Assembly (NCBI GenBank): GCA_029821745.1
Contig: JALGSS010000004.1
Span: forward strand, 1 to 35,132
Direction of reading: 5' to 3'
Length of the DNA stretch: 35,132 nt
DNA from: Candidatus Zipacnadia bacterium
Lineage (GTDB): Bacteria; Armatimonadota; Zipacnadia; Zipacnadales; JABUFB01
In this document: piece by piece, positions 27,052-35,132 of the stretch
Position numbering within the stretch: the stretch's first letter is position 1
Layout: each line of letters begins with the position of its first letter
Made by a program: the position numbers and the translations under genes
Notes under the pieces: model-generated
Database searches by the model: none
What the model was told of the DNA's origin: nothing
The model's input: the letters and a program-made list of their open reading frames with translations, nothing else

Positions 27052-29895
27052 TTATCGCTCAACATACAGCCTCACCGGGCCGATGAGGCCGGACTGGAGC
27101 GTCTCCTGCATCATCGGCAGCGCGCGTTCGTAGTAGGTGTTGAACCAACCCATCTCCCGCGCCTCACTGACGACCTCCTCGCGCACCGCCTGGTTGGCGA
27201 GGGTGTTGGTCACCAGCACGGTCAGGCTGTTCTCCCCTCGCTTCAGAGTCCCGCTGACCTCCATGACGAAGGGGCTCCACAGACAGGGCCGCGGGGCGGA
27301 CTCATTGAGCTTCACGAGGGCGCCGTAGCGCACATCCCCTAGATCGAGGAAGATCTCGCCCGACAGGTATTCCTCGGCGACGAAGAACGTGAACTCGTAG
27401 GCGACGGAGCCGGAGAAATCCACCAAGCCAAGTTCGTCCCACGGCCCAAGCTGTGGCGACACGGCCCGGCCTGCCTCGTCGCCCCGGCCGATCGAGACAT
27501 CACCGTCGATGATCCGGTATTCGCTCTCGACGCGCGCGCTCAGCGGGCTCTCCAGGACGTCAATGACCACAGGCTCAGGCGCTTTGCGGGGACCGTGCGC
27601 CCCGGAGACCAGGGCTGCGTCTGCGTCCCCCAGCGGCGACAGGACAAGCAGGGCCGACTCGCCCGACGCCAGGGACATGGGGACGCGCGTGATCTCGCTG
27701 ACTTCCCGGTGCACCGCCAATAGCCGCCGCGAGCCATCCTCCGGCATCCAGCGCTCGAGAACGCTCGGCTCAGACTCCACGAACTCCAACTCGAACTTCA
27801 GGGCACCGTCGCCCTCGTTCATGAGGAAGCCGATCTGGAGATCGCCCTGCTGCCGCACGCACATCCGCAGGCCCGGAGCCTCCTCCGCCGTCTGGAAATT
27901 GTAGTGGCCGGCGCGACGGGCGAGCAGACCGGCGACCCACTCGATCTCCGTCGCCGAAGCGACGACAACGGCCTGGCTCTGGAACGCAGCGTTCGATGAC
28001 TGCTCCCACCCGCGCCCGGCCCGCAAGGCATCCACCGGGCCTTCAGCGCGCCCCTCGCCCGAGTCGGCAATCTCCTCACGTGCCATGGTCACACTCGCCG
28101 CCGACAGTTCCCCCATCAGCCCGGCGTAGCGCTCGTTCTCTCCGTAGTCGCTGTTGGCGGGAGGAATGCCTCCGACAAACACGATGCGTCCCCCGGCCCT
28201 ATACAGGGCCAGCAGTCGATCCGCCACGTCAGTGGGCATCACCGGCGTCTCGGGCACGATGATGGTCCCGTAGAACTGGCCCTCGGTCTCGAGAGCGCCA
28301 TCGCCTGTCGTGCCCTCCTTGATCGTCTCGCCGTCGATGAAGTCGAAGGCGATCTGCTCTTCGTGCAGGGCCCGAGAGATGGCCTTCAGCGATTCCCATG
28401 CGGCCTCTGCGCTGTCTCCGTCGGGGTCGGTCCACGCGGCCTCGATCGGGTAGTAGACCGCGATGTCCGCAAGCGCCGCACCGCTGCGCATGGCAGTGCA
28501 CAGCCGCCCGACATAGTCCGAGAAGCCTTCGTACAACTCCCATTGCGGCAGCCCGGGGCCAATGTTGTCCATCGTCCGGTACAGGCGCCCGCCTGATGTC
28601 TCGTAGCTGTAGGACATCGGGCCGATCAGGTTCACGCCGCGCAGGCACTGGTAGTCCACGAGCCAGCGCATCTGCTCGAAGGTCAGCCCGAACCCGTACA
28701 CGCCGTTCGTCTCAGTGACCACGAGATTGTCGAAGGGGCTGTCTTCATCCATCGCGCCGCCTTGCCCAGGTCTTTGGTGAGCCGCCGACGCGGGGAACTG
28801 CGGGAAATCGAAGTTGTCCTTCCCGGGCCAAAGCTGCCGCCAGATGACATCGACCCCGGGGGCGTGCAGCGACCCCGCCGTCTTGAAGAAATGCCCGAAG
28901 CCGTGTCTGCCATGGTCGAGAAGATTGTCCTCGCCGCCGACGTGCCCCGTGTGGATCAGCCCCTGTGATTCGCACCAGTCGTTGATCTGGAGCCAATAGG
29001 CTTCCTGGTACAGGTCGGTCCAGTGGTCGCTGAACTCGCAGCGTATCTGGGAGATCACCGCGGCGTCGAAATGCCGGGCGATGTCCCCGCGAAGCAGGCC
29101 TTGCGAGAAGAGCACGGGGAGGAACGGGCGCAGATCGAACCCGCGGCGTTCCTCGAATGAGCGCAGCAGTCCGCGCGTCCACGGAATCTCATCGCCGGCA
29201 ACGCGTCCCGCCACGGCCGGCTCGTCGGTGAAAATCCCCGGAATGACCGTCTCAAAGTAGTCGCCGACCCACTCGGCGTACTGCTCGTGGGTGACATCGA
29301 TGAACCGCCGAACGGCGGCATGGCTCAGCAGGTTGACACGAGGGGGCGCCGGCGTAGGGGCATAGAACACAACCCCCGTGGTCCCTTTGGGCATGTGCAC
29401 CTGTCCCTCGCTCGGCTCCAGCGGCTCGGGCCAGTGGTCTTCGAAGATGGCGAGCGCCGCCACAGTCTTCTCGGGGCATGGGATCGACTCGCCTGGCTCG
29501 GCATCCCGCATCTCAAAGCGCAACACCTGCGCCGCGTGCTCCGGGTGTCCGTCCAGCACGAGTCCCTGGGCCGTGCCGCTGGGCCACCCACCCTCATCGT
29601 AGAGCCACGCGTAGAGCCCGTACTCATCGGCGGCCTCGACGGCGTGACGGACGGCTTCGAAGTACCCGTCTGACAGGTAAGGAGGCGACTGCCCCTGGAT
29701 GAAGTCCCCCAGCCTGAAGTTCTCGCCCATCGGGTGTATGAAAAAGCCGCCGCAGCCCTTATCGGCCATGTCGGCGACCTGCTGCCGGATCCGCCCCCGC
29801 TCCAACTCGCCATTCCAGACCCAGAACATCATCGGGCGGAAGGCCGAATCAGGACTCTCGAAGCGTCTGAACAGCTCATCACGGTCGTACGCCAT
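27052..29895 (-). CDS. GH106-like glycoside hydrolase (alpha-L-rhamnosidase-type)
   Basis: A 947-aa protein starting at ATG 29895 (AGAGG seven bases upstream); the open frame reaches 29994 but the added part looks non-coding. The N-terminal barrel carries 'MMFWVWNGELERGRIRQQV', 'GCGGFFIHP', 'YLSDGYFEAVRHAVEAADEYG', 'AWLYDEGGWPSG' and 'IPGIFTDEPAV'. These are the signature order and acidic positions of the GH106 (Glyco_hydro_106) family and relatives, which remove rhamnose or related sugars from plant and algal polysaccharides. The C-terminal part ('YEFTFFVAEEYLSGEIFLDLGDVRYGALVKLN') is a GH2-type galactose-binding sandwich. No signal peptide is visible, so it probably acts on imported oligosaccharides. 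Substrate specificity cannot be read from the sequence. Neighbours give no sugar transporter. Confidence 0.75.
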   Translation of the reverse strand: MAYDRDELFRRFESPDSAFRPMMFWVWNGELERGRIRQQVADMADKGCGGFFIHPMGENFRLGDFIQGQSPPYLSDGYFEAVRHAVEAADEYGLYAWLYDEGGWPSGTAQGLVLDGHPEHAAQVLRFEMRDAEPGESIPCPEKTVAALAIFEDHWPEPLEPSEGQVHMPKGTTGVVFYAPTPAPPRVNLLSHAAVRRFIDVTHEQYAEWVGDYFETVIPGIFTDEPAVAGRVAGDEIPWTRGLLRSFEERRGFDLRPFLPVLFSQGLLRGDIARHFDAAVISQIRCEFSDHWTDLYQEAYWLQINDWCESQGLIHTGHVGGEDNLLDHGRHGFGHFFKTAGSLHAPGVDVIWRQLWPGKDNFDFPQFPASAAHQRPGQGGAMDEDSPFDNLVVTETNGVYGFGLTFEQMRWLVDYQCLRGVNLIGPMSYSYETSGGRLYRTMDNIGPGLPQWELYEGFSDYVGRLCTAMRSGAALADIAVYYPIEAAWTDPDGDSAEAAWESLKAISRALHEEQIAFDFIDGETIKEGTTGDGALETEGQFYGTIIVPETPVMPTDVADRLLALYRAGGRIVFVGGIPPANSDYGENERYAGLMGELSAASVTMAREEIADSGEGRAEGPVDALRAGRGWEQSSNAAFQSQAVVVASATEIEWVAGLLARRAGHYNFQTAEEAPGLRMCVRQQGDLQIGFLMNEGDGALKFELEFVESEPSVLERWMPEDGSRRLLAVHREVSEITRVPMSLASGESALLVLSPLGDADAALVSGAHGPRKAPEPVVIDVLESPLSARVESEYRIIDGDVSIGRGDEAGRAVSPQLGPWDELGLVDFSGSVAYEFTFFVAEEYLSGEIFLDLGDVRYGALVKLNESAPRPCLWSPFVMEVSGTLKRGENSLTVLVTNTLANQAVREEVVSEAREMGWFNTYYERALPMMQETLQSGLIGPVRLYVER

Positions 29896-30015
29896 GGTGG
29901 CACCTCTCGGGTCGCTGGAGGTTGCGCCGTCGGGCCTCCCAGCGCCTTCTTTCGTGATGCGCTCTGACTGAATCACTTCGCCCCGGCGGGGCAATCTCCT
30001 GCCGGTCGGGGACGC

Positions 30016-30447
30016 TCACAGTTCCCGCGTGACGCGGCCCGTGACAACCATCATGACCTTCCCGTCCTGGCCGACGAACACGAACTCCGCATGCTCGTTC
30101 GTTGTGCGGTAGAGCATCACGCGCTTGAAGTCCGAAGGCAGGGCGCCCTCGCTCGTGACATCCCGGTCGAAGCGCCCGTAGATGCCGCGCCCGGCGAACA
30201 CTCGCCCAATGGCTTCCGGGGTCCAGTAGCTCCGATATGGCCGCCCGAAACCGGCAATGACTTCCTTTTCCGTGACCCCCGCTTTCACTGCGGACCGGAA
30301 CTCATAGTGGGGCGCGTAGATCGTCCTCTGCTTGGCGTACACCACCAGGGCGCCGAAGGCGCCGATGCCGATCAGCGCCACGAGTGCGACCCACAGGTAC
30401 ATGCGCCGCTTCTTGCGCTCCAGCGCCTGTTCGTCGAAGGATGACAT
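30016..30447 (-). CDS. small membrane-anchored protein with BamE/SmpA-like domain
   Basis: The 143-aa product, taken from ATG 30447 (weak SD; GTG 30492 is the longest open start), has a charged N-terminus (ERKKRR), one TM helix ('YLWVALVALIGIGAFGALVVYA') and a small alpha/beta domain ('FRSAVKAGVTEKEVIAGFGRP', 'RVMLYRTTNEHAEFVFVGQDGKV'). The 'GVTEKEVIAGFGRP' helix-turn resembles the start of SmpA/OmlA (BamE-like) domains, usually 'GMTxxxVxxxLGxP', although there is no lipobox. Function unknown. It sits 120 bp upstream of the GH106-like gene on the same strand. Confidence 0.6.
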   Translation of the reverse strand: MSSFDEQALERKKRRMYLWVALVALIGIGAFGALVVYAKQRTIYAPHYEFRSAVKAGVTEKEVIAGFGRPYRSYWTPEAIGRVFAGRGIYGRFDRDVTSEGALPSDFKRVMLYRTTNEHAEFVFVGQDGKVMMVVTGRVTREL

Positions 30448-30693
30448 CTGGCTCAGTTCATGAGGCTCCAACACCGGGCGTCTCACTCGCAATCAGGGAC
30501 GGCGCATAGTAAGGAGGTAGTTCCGCCCACGGGACCCGAATCCTGCTTCAGGGATCCCGGCGCGCAAGATGTCTCTGCCTGCGGGCGGGCGCTGTTTGGC
30601 ATCCGTTCGGGTCGGTTTCGCCGGCGGCAATGGCGCCTCCAGAGCCGCTCCGAGACCCCATCAGCGGCGCATGAGACACACGTTTCCCGTGGC

Positions 30694-30722
30694 TTGACGC
30701 TCCCCGACCCACTTGCTATACT
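30694..30722 (+). promoter_or_regulatory. promoter of tRNA-Val
   Basis: TTGACG (30694-30699) and TATACT (30717-30722) are spaced by 17 bp; TGC precedes TATACT (extended -10). The start would be near 30729, a few bases before the mature tRNA. Confidence 0.8.
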
Positions 30723-30733
30723 ATGGGTCCTTC

Positions 30734-30808
30734 GGGCGCTTAGTTCAGGGGGAGAACGCCACCTTGACACGGTGGAGGTCAGTGGTTCAAATCCACTAGC
30801 GCCCACCA
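30734..30808 (+). tRNA. tRNA-Val (anticodon GAC)
   Basis: A full cloverleaf can be drawn. The acceptor stem is GGGCGCT/AGCGCCC, the D arm GTTC-AGGGGGA-GAAC, and the anticodon arm CCACC-TTGACAC-GGTGG (anticodon GAC, reading GUC valine). The variable loop is AGGTC, the T arm AGTGG-TTCAAAT-CCACT, the discriminator A, and CCA is encoded. Total 75 nt. It has its own promoter and terminator. Confidence 0.96.
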
Positions 30809-30820
30809 CTTGGTACTAAC

Positions 30821-30849
30821 AAAGCCACGCCTTCCGGGCGTGGCTTTTT
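30821..30849 (+). terminator. intrinsic terminator of tRNA-Val
   Basis: AAAGCCACGCC (30821-30831) pairs over 11 bp with GGCGTGGCTTT (30837-30847) around a 5-nt loop TTCCG and ends in a T5 run (30845-30849). Confidence 0.93.
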
Positions 30850-30946
30850 GCTGTCCTCAGCCCTCCGACAATAGCGCGATATCCGCTCCGCTTTGCCGCT
30901 CCTCAGCCGACCTCTGCGCAACAGGCGCGACGAAGATCACCTTTGC

Positions 30947-30975
30947 TTCACACCCCACATCATCCGTGATATACT
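30947..30975 (+). promoter_or_regulatory. promoter upstream of the two-TM protein (and possibly thrS)
   Basis: TTCACA (30947-30952, 5 of 6) and TATACT (30970-30975) are spaced by 17 bp, with TGA before the -10 (extended). The leader to ATG 31011 would be about 29 nt. Confidence 0.72.
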
Positions 30976-31010
30976 CGAGCCTCCCACGCCTGTGCGTAGG
31001 GGTGGTCGCG

Positions 31011-31313
31011 ATGGAAGATGCTGCGTCGCCCGGCGAAATCGTGATGACTGTTGTCACGGCGCTCGTCTATTTCGGTGCCGCGCTCTACATGATCTATGAC
31101 CCCGAGACGCCCGCGGCCGCCACGGGCCGCATGGGGCACAGCCAGATTACCGCAGAGACACCGGCCGGCATGGTCCGTTTTGCGGGTTGTGTGATGCTGA
31201 CCTGGCCGCTCGGGGTGCCGGCATGGATCCTGTGGTGGCCACTGGGGATCATCGTCGCGCTTGCCGCAGCGATCGGCGCTCACCATCTTGCCAATCGCTG
31301 GTGGCCGATCTAA
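31011..31313 (+). CDS. small two-TM membrane protein, unknown function
   Basis: A 100-aa protein from ATG 31011 (AGGGGTGG about six bases upstream and just after a promoter). The open frame continues upstream to 30810, but that part runs across the promoter and the end of the tRNA region. Two hydrophobic regions are visible: 'IVMTVVTALVYFGAALYMIY' near the N-terminus and a longer Trp-rich one at the C-terminus ('LTWPLGVPAWILWWPLG', 'IIVALAAAIGAHHLA'). The loop between them is polar. No family recognised. It lies 45 bp before thrS on the same strand and may share its transcript. Confidence 0.65.
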   Translation: MEDAASPGEIVMTVVTALVYFGAALYMIYDPETPAAATGRMGHSQITAETPAGMVRFAGCVMLTWPLGVPAWILWWPLGIIVALAAAIGAHHLANRWWPI

Positions 31314-31358
31314 TCGGCCAAATCGCTGCACATTCCAAGTAAGAAGGAGGTTGTCCCG

Positions 31359-33272
31359 ATGAGCGCTATTAACGTAACGCTTCCAGACGGCTCAATTATG
31401 GAGTGTGATCGAGGGACAACCGTCTTTCAGGTCGCGCAGAACATCGGTGAGCGTCTCGGCAGGGCCGCTGTCGCCGGCAAGATCAACGGAGATCTTGTCG
31501 ACCTCAGTACGCCCCTAGATGGGGACGCAGCCATCGAGATCGTCACATTCGACAGTGAAGAGGGCAAGGATGTCTACTGGCACTCCTCGGCCCACGTCAT
31601 GGCCGATGCGGTCCTGCGCCTCTTCCCCGATGCGAAGCTGACCATCGGCCCGCCCATTGATGAGGGCTTCTACTACGACTTCGACGTGGAGCAGCCCTTC
31701 AGTGAAGAGGACCTCGAGAAGATTGAGGCCGAGATGAAGGCGATCGTCAAAGCGGACATTCCCTTCGAGCGCCGCGAGGTGTCCATCGACGAGGCCCGCG
31801 AGCTCTTCAAGGACAACCCGTACAAGCTCGAACTCGTGAATGAGATCGCCGAAGCGGACGACAGCATTTCCCTGTACACGCACGGGGGCTTCACGGACTT
31901 GTGCTGCGGCCCGCATCTGCCCAGCAGTTCGCGGATCAAGGCGTTCAAGCTCACGTCTGTCGCCGGGGCTTACTGGCGCGGCGATGAGAAGAACCCGATG
32001 CTCTCGCGCATCTACGGGGTCGCGTACCCGGACAAGAAGATGCTCAAGAAGCATCTGGAGCAGATCGAGGAGGCCAAGCGCCGGGACCACCGCAGACTGG
32101 GCCGCGAACTCGACCTGTTCAGCTTCCACGAGGAAGCCGGAGTCGGCCTGCCCTACTACCACCCGAAGGGCGCGATGCTCCGCCAAATCGTCTGCGACTT
32201 CTCGATCAAGGAGCATCTGAAGCGCGGGTACGAATTGCTCCGCACGCCGCATCTGATCAAGAGCGACATCTGGACGACGTCGGGTCACCGCCAGCAGGGC
32301 TACCCGATGTACTTCACCGAGATCGACGGGCAGGAATACGGCATCAAGCCGATGAACTGCCCGGGCCACATCCTCATATACAAGACGCACACGCGCAGCT
32401 ACCGGGACCTGCCGATCCGCTACTTCGAGCTCGGGACGGTCTACCGGCACGAGATGTCCGGGGTGCTCCACGGGCTGATGCGCGTACGCGGCTTCACGCA
32501 GGACGACGCCCATATCTTCTGCCGCGAGGATCAGCTTCAGGACGAGATCACGGGCGTCATCGACTTCGCGACCTTCATGATGAGAACCTTCGGGTTCCCG
32601 GAGTACAAGGTCTACCTGTCGACGCGGCCCGAGAAGTCGGTCGGGACGGATGAGCAGTGGGAGATCGCCACGCAGGCGCTGATCCAGGCCCTCCACGCCA
32701 ATAACCTGGAGTACGAGGAGGACCCGGGCGGCGGCGCGTTCTACGGGCCCAAGATCGATATCAAGGTCAAGGACGCCATCGGCCGCCTCTGGCAGTGCCC
32801 GACGATTCAGTGCGATTTCACGCAGCCCGAGCGCTTCGACATCACGTATGTGGGCGAGGACGGCAAGGAACATCGGCCCGTTATGCTGCACCGCGTCGTG
32901 CTGGCGGGCATCGAGCGGTTCCTCGGCGTGCTGATCGAGAACTACGCCGGAGCCTTCCCGCTATGGCTCGCGCCGGTGCAGGCGACGATCCTGCCGATCA
33001 CGGACCGCAACAACGACTTCGCCGACCAGATCGCGGCCCGGATGTTCGACGAGGGCTTCCGCGTAGAGGTCGACAAGCTCAGCGGCACTCTCGGCAACAA
33101 GATCCGCAATGCCGAGATGCAGAAGGTCCCGTACATGCTGGTGGTGGGCGACAAGGAGCAGGAGGCCGGCGCTGCCGCCCTCCGGTCGCGGGAAGAGGGC
33201 GACCTCGGCCCGCAGCCCCTGGACGACATCATCGCCCGTCTCAAGAGCGAGGACGTCCCGGCAGGCGCGTAA
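31359..33272 (+). CDS. thrS: threonyl-tRNA synthetase
   Basis: A class II aminoacyl-tRNA synthetase that charges tRNA-Thr, 637 aa, very close to E. coli ThrRS. Domains: TGS (1-62); editing domain with H75/H79 and C182/H186; catalytic core with zinc ligands C334 ('MNCPGH'), H385 ('DDAHIF') and H510 ('VMLHRV'), motif 2 'YRHEMSGVLHGLMRVRGFT' and motif 3 'GVLIENYAGAFPLWLAP'; and a C-terminal HGTP anticodon-binding domain. The ATG is preceded by AAGGAGG about ten bases upstream. No T-box-like leader is visible in the short upstream region. It has a terminator of its own. Confidence 0.98.
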   Translation: MSAINVTLPDGSIMECDRGTTVFQVAQNIGERLGRAAVAGKINGDLVDLSTPLDGDAAIEIVTFDSEEGKDVYWHSSAHVMADAVLRLFPDAKLTIGPPIDEGFYYDFDVEQPFSEEDLEKIEAEMKAIVKADIPFERREVSIDEARELFKDNPYKLELVNEIAEADDSISLYTHGGFTDLCCGPHLPSSSRIKAFKLTSVAGAYWRGDEKNPMLSRIYGVAYPDKKMLKKHLEQIEEAKRRDHRRLGRELDLFSFHEEAGVGLPYYHPKGAMLRQIVCDFSIKEHLKRGYELLRTPHLIKSDIWTTSGHRQQGYPMYFTEIDGQEYGIKPMNCPGHILIYKTHTRSYRDLPIRYFELGTVYRHEMSGVLHGLMRVRGFTQDDAHIFCREDQLQDEITGVIDFATFMMRTFGFPEYKVYLSTRPEKSVGTDEQWEIATQALIQALHANNLEYEEDPGGGAFYGPKIDIKVKDAIGRLWQCPTIQCDFTQPERFDITYVGEDGKEHRPVMLHRVVLAGIERFLGVLIENYAGAFPLWLAPVQATILPITDRNNDFADQIAARMFDEGFRVEVDKLSGTLGNKIRNAEMQKVPYMLVVGDKEQEAGAAALRSREEGDLGPQPLDDIIARLKSEDVPAGA

Positions 33273-33306
33273 GCCGGACCCGAAGGCGCTGTTCGGAGCG
33301 GACATG

Positions 33307-33340
33307 AAGCGGCCTGCGCCAACGGTGCAGGCCGCTTTTT
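33307..33340 (+). terminator. intrinsic terminator of thrS
   Basis: AAGCGGCCTGC (33307-33317) pairs over 11 bp with GCAGGCCGCTT (33327-33337) around a 9-nt loop, followed by T5. It sits 35 bp after the thrS stop. Confidence 0.93.
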
Positions 33341-33460
33341 CAGCCCAAGACCGACGCAAGTGAAATGAGCGCCCCGTGAGCCGACAAGGGACTTGCGCGC
33401 CGGCCGGCGAATACGCCCTCTGAGCGTGAAGAGCCTTGCCGGAACGCGGGGTCCTATCGT

Positions 33461-34732
33461 ATGCCCGAGCAACTGGGTATCGACGCCAATCACCTCATAC
33501 AGGTCCTGGTCACCGTCGGCCTGGCGCTGCTCATCGGCTGGGAGCGCGAGGTGCGCAGCACGTCCGACGAGGTCTACAAGTTCGGTGGCGTGCGCACCTT
33601 CCCCATCATCGGCCTCATCGGCTACGGCGTCGGCGTCATCGCGCCGGGCAACGCCATCTGTACCGGGCTGGGTCTGCTTGCCGTCTCAGGTTTGCTCGTG
33701 GTGGCGTATGTCCATAAACTCCGTGACGGCCCTCACGGCGCCACGACGGAAGTCGCCGCCATCGCCGTGTACGTGGTCGGCGCCCTGGTCGCCCACGAGT
33801 TTCTCTGGCTCGCCTGCGCCATGTCCGTCGCCATTCTCCTTCTGCTCCAGGCGAAGGCCCCCCTGGAGAGCTTCACCACGCAGATTCCGCGCCAGGAGAT
33901 CGCTACCCTCGTCCAGTTCATGCTTCTCGCCGGGGTCATCCTGCCGGTCTTGCCCAACGAAGGCTTCACGCGGTTCCAGATCAACCCATTCAAGACGTGG
34001 CTGATCGTCGTCGCGGTCAGCGGCATATCCTACGCGAGCTACGTCGTCCGCCGATTGCTGCGCAGCCGGTCCACCGAACTGCTGACGGCGGTGCTGGGCG
34101 GGACCTACTCCAGCACTGCGACCACAATCGTCCTCGCCAAGCGCTCCCGCCTACTCGACGATCCCCGGCTCTACGCCGGAGCCATGACCCTGACCTCGTC
34201 CGTCATGTACCTGCGCATCGCGATACTGCTATGGCTGTTCAATGCAGGACTGGGGTGGATGCTCGGGCCGCGCCTGGTCATCCTGTCTCTCGTGGGCGCC
34301 ACGGCCGGTTACCTGATCGCGAGCGCCGGGCGCCCCCCGCGGACGGCCAGCGCAGAACCGGAGGATGAGGCCTACCGCAACCCCCTGGAGATCTGGTCCG
34401 CGTTGCTGTTCGCCGGGCTGTTCGTCGCCATCACCATCGCCACGCGTCTTGCCGGTCAGTACCTGGGTGACACCGGGCTCTACGCGCTGGCCGCCGTGAT
34501 GGGGATCAGCGATGTGGACCCGTTCATACTCAGCCTAACCCAGACGGCCGGCGCAACCGCCGGCACGCCGCTTCATGTCGCCGCGGTGGCGATCCTCGTT
34601 GCGTCGGCGAGCAACAACGTCCTCAAGGGCATCTACGCCATCACCTTCGGCGAGAGAAGAACGGGCGTCATCACCCTCGTGTCCATCGTGTTGCTGGGCG
34701 CGCTTAGTTTCCTATCGCTCATCGGCCTATGA
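33461..34732 (+). CDS. MgtC/SapB-family membrane protein with DUF4010 domain
   Basis: A 423-aa polytopic membrane protein. The N-terminal MgtC-like part shows 'VGLALLIGWEREVRS' and 'FGGVRTFPIIGLIGYGVGV'. The rest corresponds to DUF4010, with 'LLTAVLGGTYSSTATTIVLAKRS' and 'GISDVDPFILSLTQ' as recognisable conserved loops. Around ten hydrophobic helices are visible. MgtC proteins modulate ATP synthase or magnesium homeostasis in pathogens, but the long DUF4010 forms have no agreed function, and ion transport is only a guess. The SD is weak (GGGG nine bases before ATG). It follows the thrS terminator, so it should have its own promoter, which I could not identify. Confidence 0.87.
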   Translation: MPEQLGIDANHLIQVLVTVGLALLIGWEREVRSTSDEVYKFGGVRTFPIIGLIGYGVGVIAPGNAICTGLGLLAVSGLLVVAYVHKLRDGPHGATTEVAAIAVYVVGALVAHEFLWLACAMSVAILLLLQAKAPLESFTTQIPRQEIATLVQFMLLAGVILPVLPNEGFTRFQINPFKTWLIVVAVSGISYASYVVRRLLRSRSTELLTAVLGGTYSSTATTIVLAKRSRLLDDPRLYAGAMTLTSSVMYLRIAILLWLFNAGLGWMLGPRLVILSLVGATAGYLIASAGRPPRTASAEPEDEAYRNPLEIWSALLFAGLFVAITIATRLAGQYLGDTGLYALAAVMGISDVDPFILSLTQTAGATAGTPLHVAAVAILVASASNNVLKGIYAITFGERRTGVITLVSIVLLGALSFLSLIGL

Positions 34733-34785
34733 GCATCCGCTTGCGGGCAGCTTGCCGATCAACTATCGACGGAGGCATTGGACTC

Positions 34786-35132
34786 ATGGATCAACCTATG
34801 CGTATCCTCATCCTGCTCGTGCTGGTCGCGCTGCCGGGGTCCGCTGCACCTCTGCATGACTTCGATGACATCTCGGTGTGGAAGGACAATGCCGACGGCG
34901 GCAATGCGCCCGAGATAAGCGCCGATACTGAGTTCACCCGCGACGGCGGGGCCATGCGCATCATCTACACCGACAAGACGCCGCATTGGGGCAATCTCAC
35001 TGCCGCCTGCCAGGTACCTCCCGATGCCCGGGCGCTTCGCTTCTGGGTCTACAAGCATGAGGCCAAGCTGGGCGCAGCCATGCACATCTGGCTGTTCGAA
35101 CCGGACGGTGACGCCTGGGCCCAGCGCGTCCG
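34786..35132 (+). CDS. secreted protein with carbohydrate-binding-like domain, 3'-truncated by window edge
   Basis: The frame opens at ATG 34786, with GGAGG ten bases upstream, and is still open at the window edge, giving 115 visible codons. A signal peptide (RILILLVLVALPGSAA) is followed by 'HDFDDISVWKDNADGG', 'TRDGGAMRIIYTDKTPHWGNLT' and 'ALRFWVYKHEAKLGAAMHIWLFE'. This pattern (FDD at the start, RI.Y, L.FWV) is typical of jelly-roll CBM or CIA30-like ligand-binding domains found at the front of secreted glycoside hydrolases. The catalytic part, if any, lies outside the window. An alternative ATG at 34798 would also keep the signal peptide. Confidence 0.72.
   Translation, partial: MDQPMRILILLVLVALPGSAAPLHDFDDISVWKDNADGGNAPEISADTEFTRDGGAMRIIYTDKTPHWGNLTAACQVPPDARALRFWVYKHEAKLGAAMHIWLFEPDGDAWAQRV

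Noticed and set aside
30448-30693. Region between the BamE-like gene and the tRNA promoter
   Set aside because: A plus-strand AAGGAGG at about 30511 looked like an SD, but no sensible start codon or coding frame follows; nothing else seen.
30460-30819. ORFs on both strands running through the tRNA-Val gene
   Set aside because: The tRNA with its own promoter and terminator explains this stretch; the ORFs have no coding signature.
31515-32891. 458-codon minus-strand open frame opposite thrS
   Set aside because: thrS is certain; the antisense frame is a shadow.
1-35132. CRISPR arrays, insertion sequences, phage genes, attachment sites, origin
   Set aside because: No regularly spaced direct repeats, transposase, integrase or DnaA-box cluster was found.

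Overview
The window is GC-rich bacterial chromosome from an uncultured-looking, diderm organism. Pointers to a diderm are the LptD-like outer-membrane barrel, the many classical signal peptides and a BamE/SmpA-like fold. A DUF1559-type H-X9-DG protein, a GH106-like glycoside hydrolase, FlgD-like Ig tails and REP-like 'GTAGGGC' palindromes together recall Armatimonadota, Hydrogenedentota or Planctomycetota-type genomes. Armatimonadota is my best guess, but no rRNA or decisive marker is present, so this stays an inference. Starts are ATG or GTG with Shine-Dalgarno (SD) sites. All five promoters I can support carry an extended -10 (TGnTAYAMT).

Layout. 1-1782 (+): the 3' end of a DUF1559-like pseudopilin-type gene, then rodA, which appears to be transcribed leaderless. 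A hairpin at 1795-1830 separates rodA from a long minus-strand block (24136 down to 1852). In transcription order this block reads: a 1736-aa PD40/carboxypeptidase-regulatory/FlgD-tail protein with a long structured leader; a CsgG/TolB-N-like protein with TM and FN3-like domains; a clostripain-like C11 peptidase; a subtilisin-like S8 peptidase with FlgD tail; a second FlgD-tail protein; a second CsgG/TolB-N-like protein with TM and FN3; an Ig-domain plus LptD-like barrel; and finally uvrB-uvrC. Further minus-strand genes lie at 24706-30447: a single-domain aspartokinase-like enzyme overlapping a secreted protein of unknown family, a REP-like inverted repeat, a GH106-like hydrolase and a small membrane-anchored BamE-like protein.

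30694-35132 (+): promoter, tRNA-Val(GAC) and a textbook terminator; a small two-TM protein; thrS with its terminator; an MgtC/DUF4010 membrane protein; and the 5' end of a secreted protein with a carbohydrate-binding-like fold.

How it fits together. The housekeeping genes (rodA, uvrBC, thrS, tRNA-Val) flank an accessory cell-surface region. Three very large secreted proteins share a C-terminal module of about 420-470 residues: two GYW/GWNxxGxPFP halves, a WPDL/YMRT segment and a FlgD-like Ig domain ending in [FL]x[LV][SG]R. They are encoded beside two proteases, two paralogous CsgG/TolB-like envelope proteins and an outer-membrane barrel. I infer a surface-protein export, anchoring or processing locus that I do not recognise as a described system. 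Its functional unity is unproven.
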